Part shown: positions 1 to 6,116 of the stretch, piece by piece
How positions within the stretch are numbered: the first letter of the stretch is position 1
Layout: each line of letters begins with the position of its first letter
Source: Friedmanniella sp.
Lineage (GTDB): Bacteria; Actinomycetota; Actinomycetes; Propionibacteriales; Propionibacteriaceae
DNA length: 6,117 bases
Assembly (NCBI GenBank): GCA_025964935.1
Contig: JAOPXW010000039.1
Span: forward strand, 1-6,117
Direction: 5' to 3'
The notes under the pieces: model-generated
What the model was told of the DNA's origin: nothing
Database searches by the model: none
The model's input: the letters and a program-made list of their open reading frames with translations, nothing else
Translations under genes and position numbers: made by a program

Positions 1-1
1 A

Positions 2-496
2 CCCGCCGAAACCGCCTGGCTGCTGCTGGCGGCCGACCTGACCGGGCTGCCCGCGCTCGCCCGGATCCTGCGGGGGCTGGCGCCGGGGGTGACGGCGTAC
101 GCGTACGTCGAGGTCCCCGAGCTCGCCGACCGGCAGCCCCTGCCCAGCCCGGCCACGCTGCACCTGACCTGGCGGACCCCGCAGGACGGGCCCGGCCGGC
201 TGGTGGCCGACGTCCGGGGCTTCACGCCGCCGGCCGGCCCCGGCTACGTCTGGTTCGCCGGCGAGGCTGCCGACTCCCGGGCCGTCCGCCGGCACGTCCG
301 CGGCACCCTCGGCTGGCCGGTCGAGCGCTACCGCAGCCTCGGCTACTGGCAGCGGGACAAGGAGCGCTGGGACCGCCGGTACGCCGAGGTCGGGCCCGGG
401 CTCGAGTCGGTCTACCGCGAGGCCGTGGCCGCCGGGCACTCCTCGACCGAGGCGCTCGAGCTCTACGACGAGGCGCTGGCCGCCGCCGGCCTGTAG
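2..496 (+). CDS. Siderophore-interacting protein, C-terminal part (5' end outside window)
   Basis: Partial gene: the frame is open from base 2 to the TAG at 494-496, giving 164 residues of the C-terminal half. Family knowledge: SIP/ViuB-type proteins are cytoplasmic flavoproteins that reduce ferric siderophores with NAD(P)H so that iron is released. Seen in the sequence: the segment LLAADLTGLPALARIL (residues 8-23 of the fragment) matches the family's 'GDETALPAIARIL' nucleotide-binding stretch; YVWFAGEAADSRAVRRHV (82-99) matches the conserved 'WVAGE...RALRRHL' block; SLGYWQRD (112-119) matches the family's 'GYWR' signature. A helical, acidic tail of about 45 residues follows, ending ELYDEALAAAGL. 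The FAD-binding N-terminal domain lies off the window. A GTG at 89 is internal, because conserved SIP sequence precedes it. Convergent with the mutase gene; a strong hairpin lies directly after the stop. Substrate siderophore cannot be told. Confidence 0.88.
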   Translation, partial: PAETAWLLLAADLTGLPALARILRGLAPGVTAYAYVEVPELADRQPLPSPATLHLTWRTPQDGPGRLVADVRGFTPPAGPGYVWFAGEAADSRAVRRHVRGTLGWPVERYRSLGYWQRDKERWDRRYAEVGPGLESVYREAVAAGHSSTEALELYDEALAAAGL

Positions 497-501
497 ACCC
501 A

Positions 502-528
502 CCGGCCCGGGGCCCGGTCCCCGGCCGG
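502..528 (+). terminator. Terminator-like hairpin after the siderophore-interacting protein gene
   Basis: The bases form a 10-bp all-GC stem: 502-507 pairs with 523-528, C508 is bulged, 509-512 pairs with 519-522, and the loop is 513-518. It starts six bases after the stop codon. There is no T-run, so it is a candidate for a GC-only actinobacterial terminator or mRNA 3'-end structure. The termination role is inferred. Confidence 0.5.
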
Positions 529-545
529 AGCCCGGTCCCGGCCGG
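512..545. repeat. Imperfect tandem direct repeat in convergent gap
   Basis: Bases 512-528 and 530-545 are the same sequence (GCCCGGTCCC, a possible extra C, then GGCCGG) apart from a one-C indel, at an 18-bp period. The repeat supplies arms of both hairpins in this gap. It may be a local duplication that produced a second terminator-like structure; that is inference. Confidence 0.55.
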
Positions 546-548
546 GCT
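529..548 (-). terminator. Terminator-like hairpin overlapping the mutase stop codon
   Basis: A perfect 7-bp stem (529-535 with 542-548) closes a 6-base loop (536-541). On the minus strand its first arm overlaps the mutase stop codon (547-549). It abuts the 502-528 hairpin with no gap, so each converging gene appears to have its own 3' structure. There is no T-run. Function is inferred. Confidence 0.4.
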
Positions 549-2175
549 AGAACGCGTCGGTGGGCCGGTAGACGCCCCAGACCTCCCGCAGGGCGTCGCA
601 GACCTCCCCGACCGTGGCCCGCAGGGCCAGGGCCCGCTTCAGCGGCGGCAGCACGTTGGCGGTGCCCGCCGCGGCCGCCCGCAGCTCGGCCAGCGCGGCC
701 ACCACCGCAGCCCCCTCCCGGCCGGCCCGCAGGTCCACCAGCCGGGCGGTCTGAGCCGCCTCCAGGGCGGGGTCAACCCGCAGCGGCTCGTACGGCTCCT
801 CCTCGTCGAGCCGGTAGCGGTTCACCCCGACCACCACCCGCTCCCCGGCGTCGATCTCGCGGGCGATGTCGTACGCCGACTGCTCGATCTCGGCCTTCTG
901 GAACCCCTGCTCGATCGCGGCCACGGCACCGCCGCGCTCGGCCACGGCCGCCATCAGCCGCCGCGCCTCCGCCTCGACCCCGTCGGTGAGGGACTCCACC
1001 ACGTAGGAGCCCGCGAACGGGTCGACGGTCTTGGTCACGTCGGTCTCGTAGGCCAGCACCTGCTGGGTCCGGAGCGCGAGCCGGGCCGACTTCTGGGTGG
1101 GCAGGGCCAGGGCCTCGTCGAAGGAGTTGGTGTGCAGCGACTGCGTGCCGCCCAGCACGGCGGCCAGCGCCTGCACCGTCACCCGGACCAGGTTGACCTC
1201 GGGCTGCTGGGCGGTCAGCTGCACCCCGGCGGTCTGGGTGTGGAAGCGCAGCATCAGCGACCTGGGGTTCTGCGCGCCGAACCGGTCCCGCATCAGGTGG
1301 GCCCAGATCCGGCGGGCGGCCCGGAACTTGGCCACCTCCTCCAGCAGGGTGGTGCGGGACACGAAGAAGAAGGACAGCCGCGGGGCGATGTCGTCGACGG
1401 CCAGCCCGGCGGCCAGCGCGGCCTCGACGTAGGCGATCCCGTTGGCCAGGGTGAAGGCCACCTCCTGGGCGGGGGTCGCCCCCGCCTCGGCCATGTGGTA
1501 GCCCGAGATGGAGATGGTGTTCCACCGCGGCAGGTGCTGCTGGCAGTAGGCGAAGGTGTCGCTGACCAGCCGCAACGACGGCTGCGGCGGGTAGATGTAG
1601 GTCCCGCGGGCGATGTACTCCTTGAGCACGTCGTTCTGGATGGTGCCGGTCAGCCGCGCCGGGTCGACCCCCTGCTCCTCGGCCACCAGCTGGTAGAGCA
1701 GCAGCAGCACCGCCGCGGGGGCGTTGATGGTCATCGACGTCGAGACCTCCCCCAGCGGGATGCCCGCGAACAGGGCGCGCATGTCGTCGACCGAGTCGAT
1801 GGCCACCCCGACCTTGCCGACCTCGCCGGAGGCCAGGGTCGCGTCGGAGTCCATCCCCATCTGGGTGGGCAGGTCGAAGGCCACCGACAGCCCGGCCGTG
1901 CCCTGGGCGATCAGCTCCTGGTAGCGCGCGTTGGACTCCGCGGCGGTCCCGAACCCCGCGTACTGCCGCATCGTCCAGGGCCGGGAGGTGTACATCGAGG
2001 GGTAGACCCCGCGGGTGTACGGGAACTCCCCCGGCTCCCCCAGGGCCACCGCGGGGTCGAAGCCCGCGAGCGCCTCCGGTCCGTAGCGCGGCTCGAAGGG
2101 GGTGCCGGACTCGGTGCGGCCGGTCACGGACGCGTCCGGGCGGTGGGTCGGGGACTCGGGGCGCTGGCCGCTCAT
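547..2175 (-). CDS. Methylmalonyl-CoA mutase large (catalytic) chain, without B12-binding domain
   Basis: 542 residues of the acyl-CoA mutase alpha/N-terminal family. Family reaction: coenzyme-B12-dependent carbon-skeleton rearrangement of (R)-methylmalonyl-CoA to succinyl-CoA in propionate and branched-chain catabolism. The TIM-barrel domain spans about residues 25-455, with landmarks [14 protein letters not shown] (65-78), [13 protein letters not shown] (95-107), [25 protein letters not shown] (about 176-200, given here as blocks), [13 protein letters not shown] (222-234) and [17 protein letters not shown] (344-360). Y72, R190 and H227 align with Propionibacterium Tyr89, Arg207 and His244; isobutyryl-CoA mutases have Phe and Gln at the first two, so methylmalonyl-CoA is favoured. 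The protein ends at about 540 residues with no DxHxxG cobalamin motif, so it should need a separate small B12-binding subunit, not seen here. Start: ATG at 2175 has only a weak upstream GAG; GTG at 2127 is an alternative just before the conserved region ([12 protein letters not shown]). Confidence 0.9.
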   Translation of the reverse strand: MSGQRPESPTHRPDASVTGRTESGTPFEPRYGPEALAGFDPAVALGEPGEFPYTRGVYPSMYTSRPWTMRQYAGFGTAAESNARYQELIAQGTAGLSVAFDLPTQMGMDSDATLASGEVGKVGVAIDSVDDMRALFAGIPLGEVSTSMTINAPAAVLLLLYQLVAEEQGVDPARLTGTIQNDVLKEYIARGTYIYPPQPSLRLVSDTFAYCQQHLPRWNTISISGYHMAEAGATPAQEVAFTLANGIAYVEAALAAGLAVDDIAPRLSFFFVSRTTLLEEVAKFRAARRIWAHLMRDRFGAQNPRSLMLRFHTQTAGVQLTAQQPEVNLVRVTVQALAAVLGGTQSLHTNSFDEALALPTQKSARLALRTQQVLAYETDVTKTVDPFAGSYVVESLTDGVEAEARRLMAAVAERGGAVAAIEQGFQKAEIEQSAYDIAREIDAGERVVVGVNRYRLDEEEPYEPLRVDPALEAAQTARLVDLRAGREGAAVVAALAELRAAAAGTANVLPPLKRALALRATVGEVCDALREVWGVYRPTDAF

Positions 2176-2310
2176 CTGGGCATGCTCGCACGCCGGGACC
2201 CCGTACCGGAGAGCCGGGGCGGGCCGTACGGGCGGGCGACCGCCGGCCGGACGCAAGGGGCGGGTGCGGACGCGGCGGGCGGGCCTCCCGACGGGTGACA
2301 GCATGACCGG
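2176..2310. other. Divergent intergenic region (mutase / antiporter)
   Basis: This 135-bp gap lies between the divergent starts and should hold both promoters. It is extremely GC-rich and I can identify no convincing -35/-10 pair on either strand. It contains two copies of CCGTAC (2201-2206 and 2224-2229), the second inside an 8-bp palindrome CCGTACGG (2224-2231), which could be a regulator site but is short enough to be chance. Confidence 0.4.
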
Positions 2311-2329
2311 GTGGACATCGCCTTCATGA
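2303..2329 (+). CDS. Possible 8-codon leader ORF overlapping the antiporter start
   Basis: ATG at 2303 opens an 8-codon frame (MTGWTSPS) ending at TGA 2327-2329. A GGTGA at 2294-2298 sits 4 bases upstream of the ATG, which is good Shine-Dalgarno placement, better than for the antiporter GTG at 2311 (12 bases). The leader stop overlaps an in-frame antiporter ATG (2326-2328) as ATGA, a typical coupling arrangement. It may be a leader that feeds ribosomes to that ATG, or it may be chance. Confidence 0.25.
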   Translation: MTGWTSPS

Positions 2330-4206
2330 TCCTGGGGATCGTCGCCACCGTGCTCGCCGTGGCGGCCCTGGCGGACCGGGTCTCGTTCTCGGCCCCGCTG
2401 CTGCTGATGCTGGTCGGGATCGGCGCCTCCTACGTCCCGGTGCTGCAGGACCGGATCCCCGAGCTCAGCTCGGAGCTGGTGCTGCTCGGCTTCCTCCCCC
2501 CGCTGCTGTACGCCGCCGCGGTCCGGACCTCGGTCATCGACTTCCGGGCCAACCGGCGCTCGATCGGGCTGCTGTCGGTCGGCCTGGTCGTCTTCACCGC
2601 CCTCGGCGTCGGGGTGGTCACCTGGCTGCTGCTGCCGGTCAGCTTCCCGGTCGCCTTCGCCCTGGGGGCGGTCGTCGCCCCGCCCGACGCCGTGGCCGCC
2701 ACCTCGATCGCCCGCAAGGTCGGGCTGCCGCGGCGGCTGGTGACCGTCCTCGAGGGTGAGTCCTTGATGAACGACGCGACCGCGATCACCTGCCTCCGGG
2801 TGGCGCTGGCCGCGATGGCCGGCGGGGTCAGCGCCGGCGGGGTGAGCGTCGGGTTCCTGGTCGCCGCCGTCGGCGGTGCGGCCGTCGGCCTGGGGGTCGC
2901 CGCCGTGGTCATCCCCATCCGCCGCCGCGTGCACGAGCCGGTCTTCGACACCGCCATCTCGCTGATGCTGCCGTTCGCGGCCTACCTGCCCGCCGAGTTC
3001 ATCCACGTCGGGGACTTCCACGGCTCGGGGGTGATCGCGGTGGTGGTCACCGGCCTGTTCCTCGGGCACAAGTCGCCGAGCATCCAGAGCGGCCAGTCCC
3101 GGCTGAGCGAGCGGGTCAACTGGGCCACCATCCAGTTCCTGCTCGAGAACACGGTGTTCCTGCTGATCGGGCTGCAGGCCCGCCGGATCATCGCCGACAT
3201 GACGTCCTCGGAGCTGTCGGGCCCGCGGATCGCCCTCTTCTGCCTGAGCGTCCTGGTCGCCGTGATCGTGCTCCGACTCCTGTGGGTCGCGGTCTCCCGG
3301 CTGTTCCTGTTCCGACGCGACCGCAACTCCGAGGCCCCCCGGGCGACCTGGCAGGAGTCCCTGATCGTCGGCTGGGCCGGGTTGCGGGGCGTGGTCACCC
3401 TGGCCACCGCGTTCCTGATCCCGCTCGAGGTGCCCAACCGCAACGTTCTGATCTTCGCCGCCATGGTGGTGACCGCCGGCACCCTGCTGCTGCAGGGGCT
3501 GACGCTGCCGGTCCTGGTCCGCCACTTCCGGCTGCGCGGACCCGACCCGCGCTCCGACGCCCTGCAGGCCGCCACCGTCCTGCAGTCCTCCAGCAACGCG
3601 GCTCTGGCCATGCTCGACCAGATCCCCGAGGCGGCCCGGGGCCAGCAGGAGACCGTCACGATGCTCCGGGACCGGATCAGCTCGCGGCCTGACGCGCTGT
3701 GGGAGAAGCTGGGACGTCACGACGAGAACGAGACGCCGGCCGAGCAGTACCGCCGGCTGCGGCTGATCACCCTGCAGGCCGAGCGGGACGAGGTCCTGCA
3801 CATCCGCAGCAGCGGCACCATCGACCACGACGTGATCGAGCAGGTGCTGGCCTCCTTCGACATCGAGGAGTCGATGCTGACCATCGCCACCGAGCGCTCC
3901 GAGCGCCTCGGCCACGACGACCCGGTGACCACCCCGATGGACCCGACCGGGGCCTGTCAGCACCTCGACGACGCCCCCGCCGACATCGAGTCCACCGGCT
4001 CCGAGGTGTGCGAGGACTGTGTCCGGGAGGGCACCCGGCCCGTCCACCTGCGCATCTGCCTCACCTGCGGCAACGTCGGGTGCTGCGACTCCTCGGTGGG
4101 GCGGCACGCCGAGCGTCACCACAGGACCAGCCACCACCCGGTGATGCGCAGCTTCGAGGCCGGCGAGTCCTGGCGCTGGTGCTACGTCGACGAGCGGCTG
4201 GGCTGA
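2311..4206 (+). CDS. CPA1-type Na+/H+ antiporter with C-terminal UBP zinc finger
   Basis: 631-residue membrane protein of the monovalent cation:proton antiporter-1 (NhaP/NHE-like) family, expected to exchange Na+ (or K+) for H+ at the cytoplasmic membrane. About 12-13 hydrophobic segments cover residues 3-405, including 27-46, 84-109, 177-203, 305-326 and 378-402. Transport-core motifs are [16 protein letters not shown] (119-134, acidic D126), [12 protein letters not shown] (148-159, N154-D155), FLLIGLQ (283-289) and [18 protein letters not shown] (354-371). A charged, probably cytoplasmic helical stretch (about 408-545) precedes a UBP-type zinc finger (548-631): C549/H551, C567/C570, C583/C586, C591, H599, H603, H609, then WRWCY (621-625). 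This finger binds free ubiquitin C-termini in eukaryotes; its partner here is unknown. Start: GTG 2311 is the first start after an in-frame stop (2296); ATG 2326 is an alternative that loses five residues. Monocistronic; divergent from the mutase. Confidence 0.9.
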   Translation: MDIAFMILGIVATVLAVAALADRVSFSAPLLLMLVGIGASYVPVLQDRIPELSSELVLLGFLPPLLYAAAVRTSVIDFRANRRSIGLLSVGLVVFTALGVGVVTWLLLPVSFPVAFALGAVVAPPDAVAATSIARKVGLPRRLVTVLEGESLMNDATAITCLRVALAAMAGGVSAGGVSVGFLVAAVGGAAVGLGVAAVVIPIRRRVHEPVFDTAISLMLPFAAYLPAEFIHVGDFHGSGVIAVVVTGLFLGHKSPSIQSGQSRLSERVNWATIQFLLENTVFLLIGLQARRIIADMTSSELSGPRIALFCLSVLVAVIVLRLLWVAVSRLFLFRRDRNSEAPRATWQESLIVGWAGLRGVVTLATAFLIPLEVPNRNVLIFAAMVVTAGTLLLQGLTLPVLVRHFRLRGPDPRSDALQAATVLQSSSNAALAMLDQIPEAARGQQETVTMLRDRISSRPDALWEKLGRHDENETPAEQYRRLRLITLQAERDEVLHIRSSGTIDHDVIEQVLASFDIEESMLTIATERSERLGHDDPVTTPMDPTGACQHLDDAPADIESTGSEVCEDCVREGTRPVHLRICLTCGNVGCCDSSVGRHAERHHRTSHHPVMRSFEAGESWRWCYVDERLG

Positions 4207-4217
4207 GAACAGCACCC

Positions 4218-4251
4218 GAGCCGCGGTATCAGGGACTGCCGGCCGAGGCTC
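4218..4251 (+). terminator. Possible terminator after the antiporter
   Basis: GAGCC (4218-4222) pairs with GGCTC (4247-4251); after one G/A mismatch, CGG (4224-4226) pairs with CCG (4243-4245), leaving a loop of about 16 bases. TTATC follows, a weak T-rich tail by the standard of this DNA. It begins 11 bases after the antiporter stop. The long loop and the mismatch make it moderate at best. Confidence 0.35.
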
Positions 4252-4305
4252 TTATCGGCTATGAATGGTGAGGACGTGCCGCGACCTGGCCACGGTGGCC
4301 GGGCG

Positions 4306-4332
4306 GGAACGCACGTCGGGGGGCTTTGCGAT
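4306..4332 (+). promoter_or_regulatory. Candidate ECF-type promoter for the sigma factor operon
   Basis: GGAAC at 4306-4310, the classic ECF -35 core (GGAAC), is followed after 16 bases by TGCGAT (4327-4332) in the -10 position. Transcription would start near 4340, about 23 bases before the chosen sigma ATG at 4363, which agrees with that start and argues against one at 4261. Many ECF factors transcribe their own operon, but the -10 match is poor and the motif is short. Confidence 0.25.
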
Positions 4333-4362
4333 GCACCGCCACGACCCGTCCGGACGGCCGGC

Positions 4363-4953
4363 ATGACCGGCGGCACCACCGAGGAGAGCCTCGCGGCCCG
4401 CGCCGGCCGCCTCTTCGCCGAGTACCGCAGCGGCGACCCGGACAAGATGGCCGACCTGGTCCAGATCCTGACCCCGATCCTCTGGCACACCGCGCGGGCC
4501 ACCCGGCTGGACGCTGCCGCCGCCGAGGACGTGCTGCAGACCGTGTGGCTCAGCCTCGTCCGCAAGGCCGACACCATCCTGGAGCCGGTGGCGGTGCTGC
4601 AGTGGCTGGTGATCAGCACCAAGCGGGAGTCCTGGCGCGTGGCCCGCGGTCAGGCCAAGACCCGACCCGAGGACATGGAGGTCACCGGCACCGCCGACCA
4701 CGAGGCCACCGAGACCGTCGAGGACGAGGTGCTGCGCTCCGACACCCAGCGCCGCCTCTGGGCCCACATCGAACAGCTCCCGGAACGCTGCCGCGCTCTG
4801 CTCCGGGTGATCGCCTTCTCGGACCGGCCGGACTACGCGGAGCTGGCCAAGGCACTGGGGATGCCACAGGGCAGTATCGGACCCACCCGGGGTCGCTGCC
4901 TCGCCAAGCTGCGAGTGGCCCTCGCACAAGACCCCACCTGGGAGCTTCGATGA
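4363..4953 (+). CDS. RNA polymerase sigma factor, sigma-70/ECF family
   Basis: 196-residue sigma factor with only the sigma-2 and sigma-4 regions, the ECF layout; it would direct core RNA polymerase to specific promoters. Region 2 covers about residues 14-95, with the core-binding segment AEDVLQTVWLSLVRK (54-68) and the DNA-facing QWLVISTKRESWRVAR (80-95). An acidic linker (about 102-125) leads to region 4 (126-187): LPERCRALLRVIAF (139-152) and the helix-turn-helix DYAELAKALGMPQGSIG (157-173) followed by PTRGRCLAKLR. No anti-sigma or SnoaL-like extension is present. Start: ATG 4363 is preferred because the 34 residues gained from ATG 4261 are Gly/Pro/Arg-rich and do not resemble a sigma domain; neither start has a strong ribosome-binding site. 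It overlaps the next gene by ATGA, so both are probably co-translated. Target promoters and the inducing signal are unknown. Confidence 0.88.
   Translation: MTGGTTEESLAARAGRLFAEYRSGDPDKMADLVQILTPILWHTARATRLDAAAAEDVLQTVWLSLVRKADTILEPVAVLQWLVISTKRESWRVARGQAKTRPEDMEVTGTADHEATETVEDEVLRSDTQRRLWAHIEQLPERCRALLRVIAFSDRPDYAELAKALGMPQGSIGPTRGRCLAKLRVALAQDPTWELR
4940..4944 (+). promoter_or_regulatory. Ribosome-binding site for the sigma partner gene
   Basis: GGGAG lies inside the last codons of the sigma gene, five bases before ATG 4950. This is the clearest Shine-Dalgarno sequence in the window. With the ATGA overlap it supports 4950 as the start and coupled translation. Confidence 0.6.
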
Positions 4954-5549
4954 ACGCCGCCGACCACCCCACCCCCGACCGCCCCACCCCCGGCCACCCC
5001 GACGGTGGGGCCTGGGCCGCGACCGGCTCCGGCGTCGAGCCCGAGGTCGCCGTCTCCGACCGCGAGCACCAGCTCGCCCTGCAGGAGCTGGACTCCGACG
5101 ACGTGGCCCTGCTGGCCGCCGTCCGTGCGCTCTACGACGAGACCGACCCGGTGCCGGTGGGGCTGGTCGACCGGATCCGGTTCGAGCTGACCCTGGACGC
5201 GCTGCACGCCGAGGTGGCCACGCTGACCCAGCTGGACCTCGAGGCGGCCGGCGCCCGCGGGGCCGCCACCGAGGCGGTCCGGACCATCACCTTCACCAGC
5301 GAGTCGCTCACGACCATGGTGACCCTGACCGCGCAGGAGGACGGCGCCGTCCGGGTGGACGGCTGGGCCGCCCCGGGGGCCGGGGTCCGGGTGGAGGTCC
5401 GGCTGGCCACCGAGACCCGCGAGACCACCGCCGACGAGGACGGCCGCTTCGTCTTCGAGGACCTGCCGTCCGGCCGTACGCGGTTCGCGCTCTACCTGCC
5501 CGGTACCGACCCGCCCACCACCGTCGTCAGCCCCACCGTCGAGCTCTGA
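4950..5549 (+). CDS. Uncharacterised sigma-factor partner protein with carboxypeptidase-regulatory-like C-terminus
   Basis: 199 residues, no signal peptide and no membrane segment, so probably cytoplasmic. Residues 5-19 are a Pro/Thr-rich five-residue repeat (DHPTP, DRPTP, GHPDG) encoded by a 15-bp tandem DNA repeat. Residues 36-96 are acidic and helical (ALQELDSDDVALLAAVRALY, then PVPVGLVDRIRFELTLDALHAEV). Residues 110-199 look all-beta: RTITFTSESLTTMVTLTAQ, VRVDGWAAP, then TTADEDGRFVFEDLPSGRTRFALYL (read as blocks 159-171 and 172-183), the pattern of carboxypeptidase-regulatory-like/CnaB-type beta-sandwiches. It starts within the sigma stop codon (ATGA) and has a good ribosome-binding site, so a joint role with the sigma factor is likely. 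I infer a sigma regulator or sensor, but no known anti-sigma motif (such as the zinc-binding HxxxCxxC) is visible. Exact function unknown. Confidence 0.75.
   Translation: MNAADHPTPDRPTPGHPDGGAWAATGSGVEPEVAVSDREHQLALQELDSDDVALLAAVRALYDETDPVPVGLVDRIRFELTLDALHAEVATLTQLDLEAAGARGAATEAVRTITFTSESLTTMVTLTAQEDGAVRVDGWAAPGAGVRVEVRLATETRETTADEDGRFVFEDLPSGRTRFALYLPGTDPPTTVVSPTVEL
4961..5005 (+). repeat. 15-bp tandem repeat within the sigma partner gene
   Basis: Copies lie at 4961-4975 (CGACCACCCCACCCC) and 4976-4990 (CGACCGCCCCACCCC, one difference), with a degenerate third at 4991-5005. They encode the repeated five-residue units DHPTP, DRPTP and GHPDG. As the unit is a multiple of three, copy-number changes would keep the frame. 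Confidence 0.6.
4981..5011 (+). other. Possible mRNA hairpin early in the sigma partner gene
   Basis: GCCCCACC (4981-4988) is a perfect inverted match to GGTGGGGC (5004-5011), giving an 8-bp stem with a 15-base loop about 30 bases after the start codon. It could slow early elongation or be a by-product of the C-rich repeat. No function can be assigned. Confidence 0.3.
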
Positions 5550-5569
5550 GTCCGCCTCCGGGTCGCCCA

Positions 5570-5593
5570 GGCGTCGGCCGGGCGGGCCGCGCC
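5570..5593. terminator. Bidirectional terminator-like hairpin between the sigma operon and trpS
   Basis: 5570-5573 pairs with 5590-5593 and 5575-5579 pairs with 5585-5589, with T5574 bulged and a five-base loop (5580-5584): 9 GC pairs in all. It ends one base before the trpS stop codon (5595-5597 on the minus strand) and lies 20 bases after the partner gene stop. There is no T-run on either side, so the role in termination is inferred from position and stem strength. Confidence 0.5.
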
Positions 5594-5594
5594 C

Positions 5595-6116
5595 TCAGCG
5601 CAACAGGCCGACCTTGGCGTACACGTCGGCCAGCGTGGCGCTGGCCACCACCCGGGCCCTCTCGGCCCCCGCGGCCAGGATGGCCTCGAGCTCGCTGCGC
5701 TCGCCCAGCAGCTGCAGCGTCCGCTCCCGGTAGGGGGTGGCGAACGCCGTGACGGCGTCGGCCACCGCACCCTTGAGGTCCCCGTAGCCCCGGCCGGCGA
5801 AGTCGGCGACCAGGGTGTCCACGGGGGTGCCGGTGAGGGCGGCCAGGATCCGGAGCAGGTTGGCCACCCCGGGCTTGCCCTCCTCGTCGTAGAGCACCTC
5901 ACGACCCGAGTCCGTCACCGCGGACCTGATCTTCTTCACGTTGACCCGGGGCTCGTCGAGCAGCTCGATGATCCCGCTGGGGGCCGAGGAGGACTTGCTC
6001 ATCTTGGCGCCCGGGTCGGAGAGGTCGAAGATCTTTCCGACCGAGGGGATGATGTGCGGCTCCGGCACGACGAAGGTGGGCCCGAAGCGGTTGTTGAAGC
6101 GGAGGTCGAGGTCACG
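5595..6116 (-). CDS. trpS: Tryptophanyl-tRNA synthetase, C-terminal half (5' end outside window)
   Basis: 173 residues of a class I aminoacyl-tRNA synthetase that charges tRNA-Trp, a cytoplasmic housekeeping enzyme. The fragment opens RDLDLRFNNRFGPTFVVPEP, the typical TrpRS stretch ahead of the KMSKS loop, and contains the signature GAKMSKSSSAPSG with KMSKS intact. Then come DEPRVNVKKIRSAVTDSG and GKPGVANLLRILAALTG, as in bacterial TrpRS, and a C-terminal helical part with GYGDLKGAVADAV and PYRERTLQLL, ending in ...VYAKVGLLR and a TGA at 5595-5597. The family is usually about 330-340 residues, so about half is present; the Rossmann HIGH motif lies off the right edge. Apparent start codons within the window are internal, because conserved sequence continues to the edge. 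Convergent with the sigma operon. Confidence 0.95.
   Translation of the reverse strand, partial: RDLDLRFNNRFGPTFVVPEPHIIPSVGKIFDLSDPGAKMSKSSSAPSGIIELLDEPRVNVKKIRSAVTDSGREVLYDEEGKPGVANLLRILAALTGTPVDTLVADFAGRGYGDLKGAVADAVTAFATPYRERTLQLLGERSELEAILAAGAERARVVASATLADVYAKVGLLR

Noticed and set aside
2224..2231. Palindrome CCGTACGG, with a related CCGTAC at 2201, as an operator.
   Set aside because: Only 8 bp and half-repeated; such GC-rich palindromes are expected by chance here and no regulator gene is adjacent.
1132..2298. Long plus-strand frame antisense to the mutase.
   Set aside because: Shadow frame: low-complexity Gly/Arg/His/Gln-rich translation with no recognisable domain, opposite a strongly conserved gene.
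2176..4215. The mutase reading frame stays open for a further 680 codons upstream on the minus strand, antisense to the antiporter.
   Set aside because: It is a product of high GC content: the extension is low-complexity (Gly/Asp/Gln/Arg/His-rich), matches no family, and lies opposite a clear antiporter gene. Mutase homology begins only after 2175.
4236..4266. TATGAAT near 4260 as a -10 box with CTGCCG near 4236 as the -35.
   Set aside because: The -35 matches only three of six consensus bases, and the stretch overlaps the likely antiporter terminator.
4261..4362. Upstream ATG (4261) or GTG (4276) as the sigma factor start.
   Set aside because: The added 34 residues are Gly/Pro/Arg-rich with no sigma-domain likeness, and the candidate promoter lies within this stretch. 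Not fully excluded.
4326..4949. Frame that would extend the sigma partner gene upstream through the sigma gene.
   Set aside because: The translation before 4950 is Arg/Pro/Gly-rich noise in the +1 frame of the sigma gene, and ATG 4950 has a good ribosome-binding site and an ATGA overlap.
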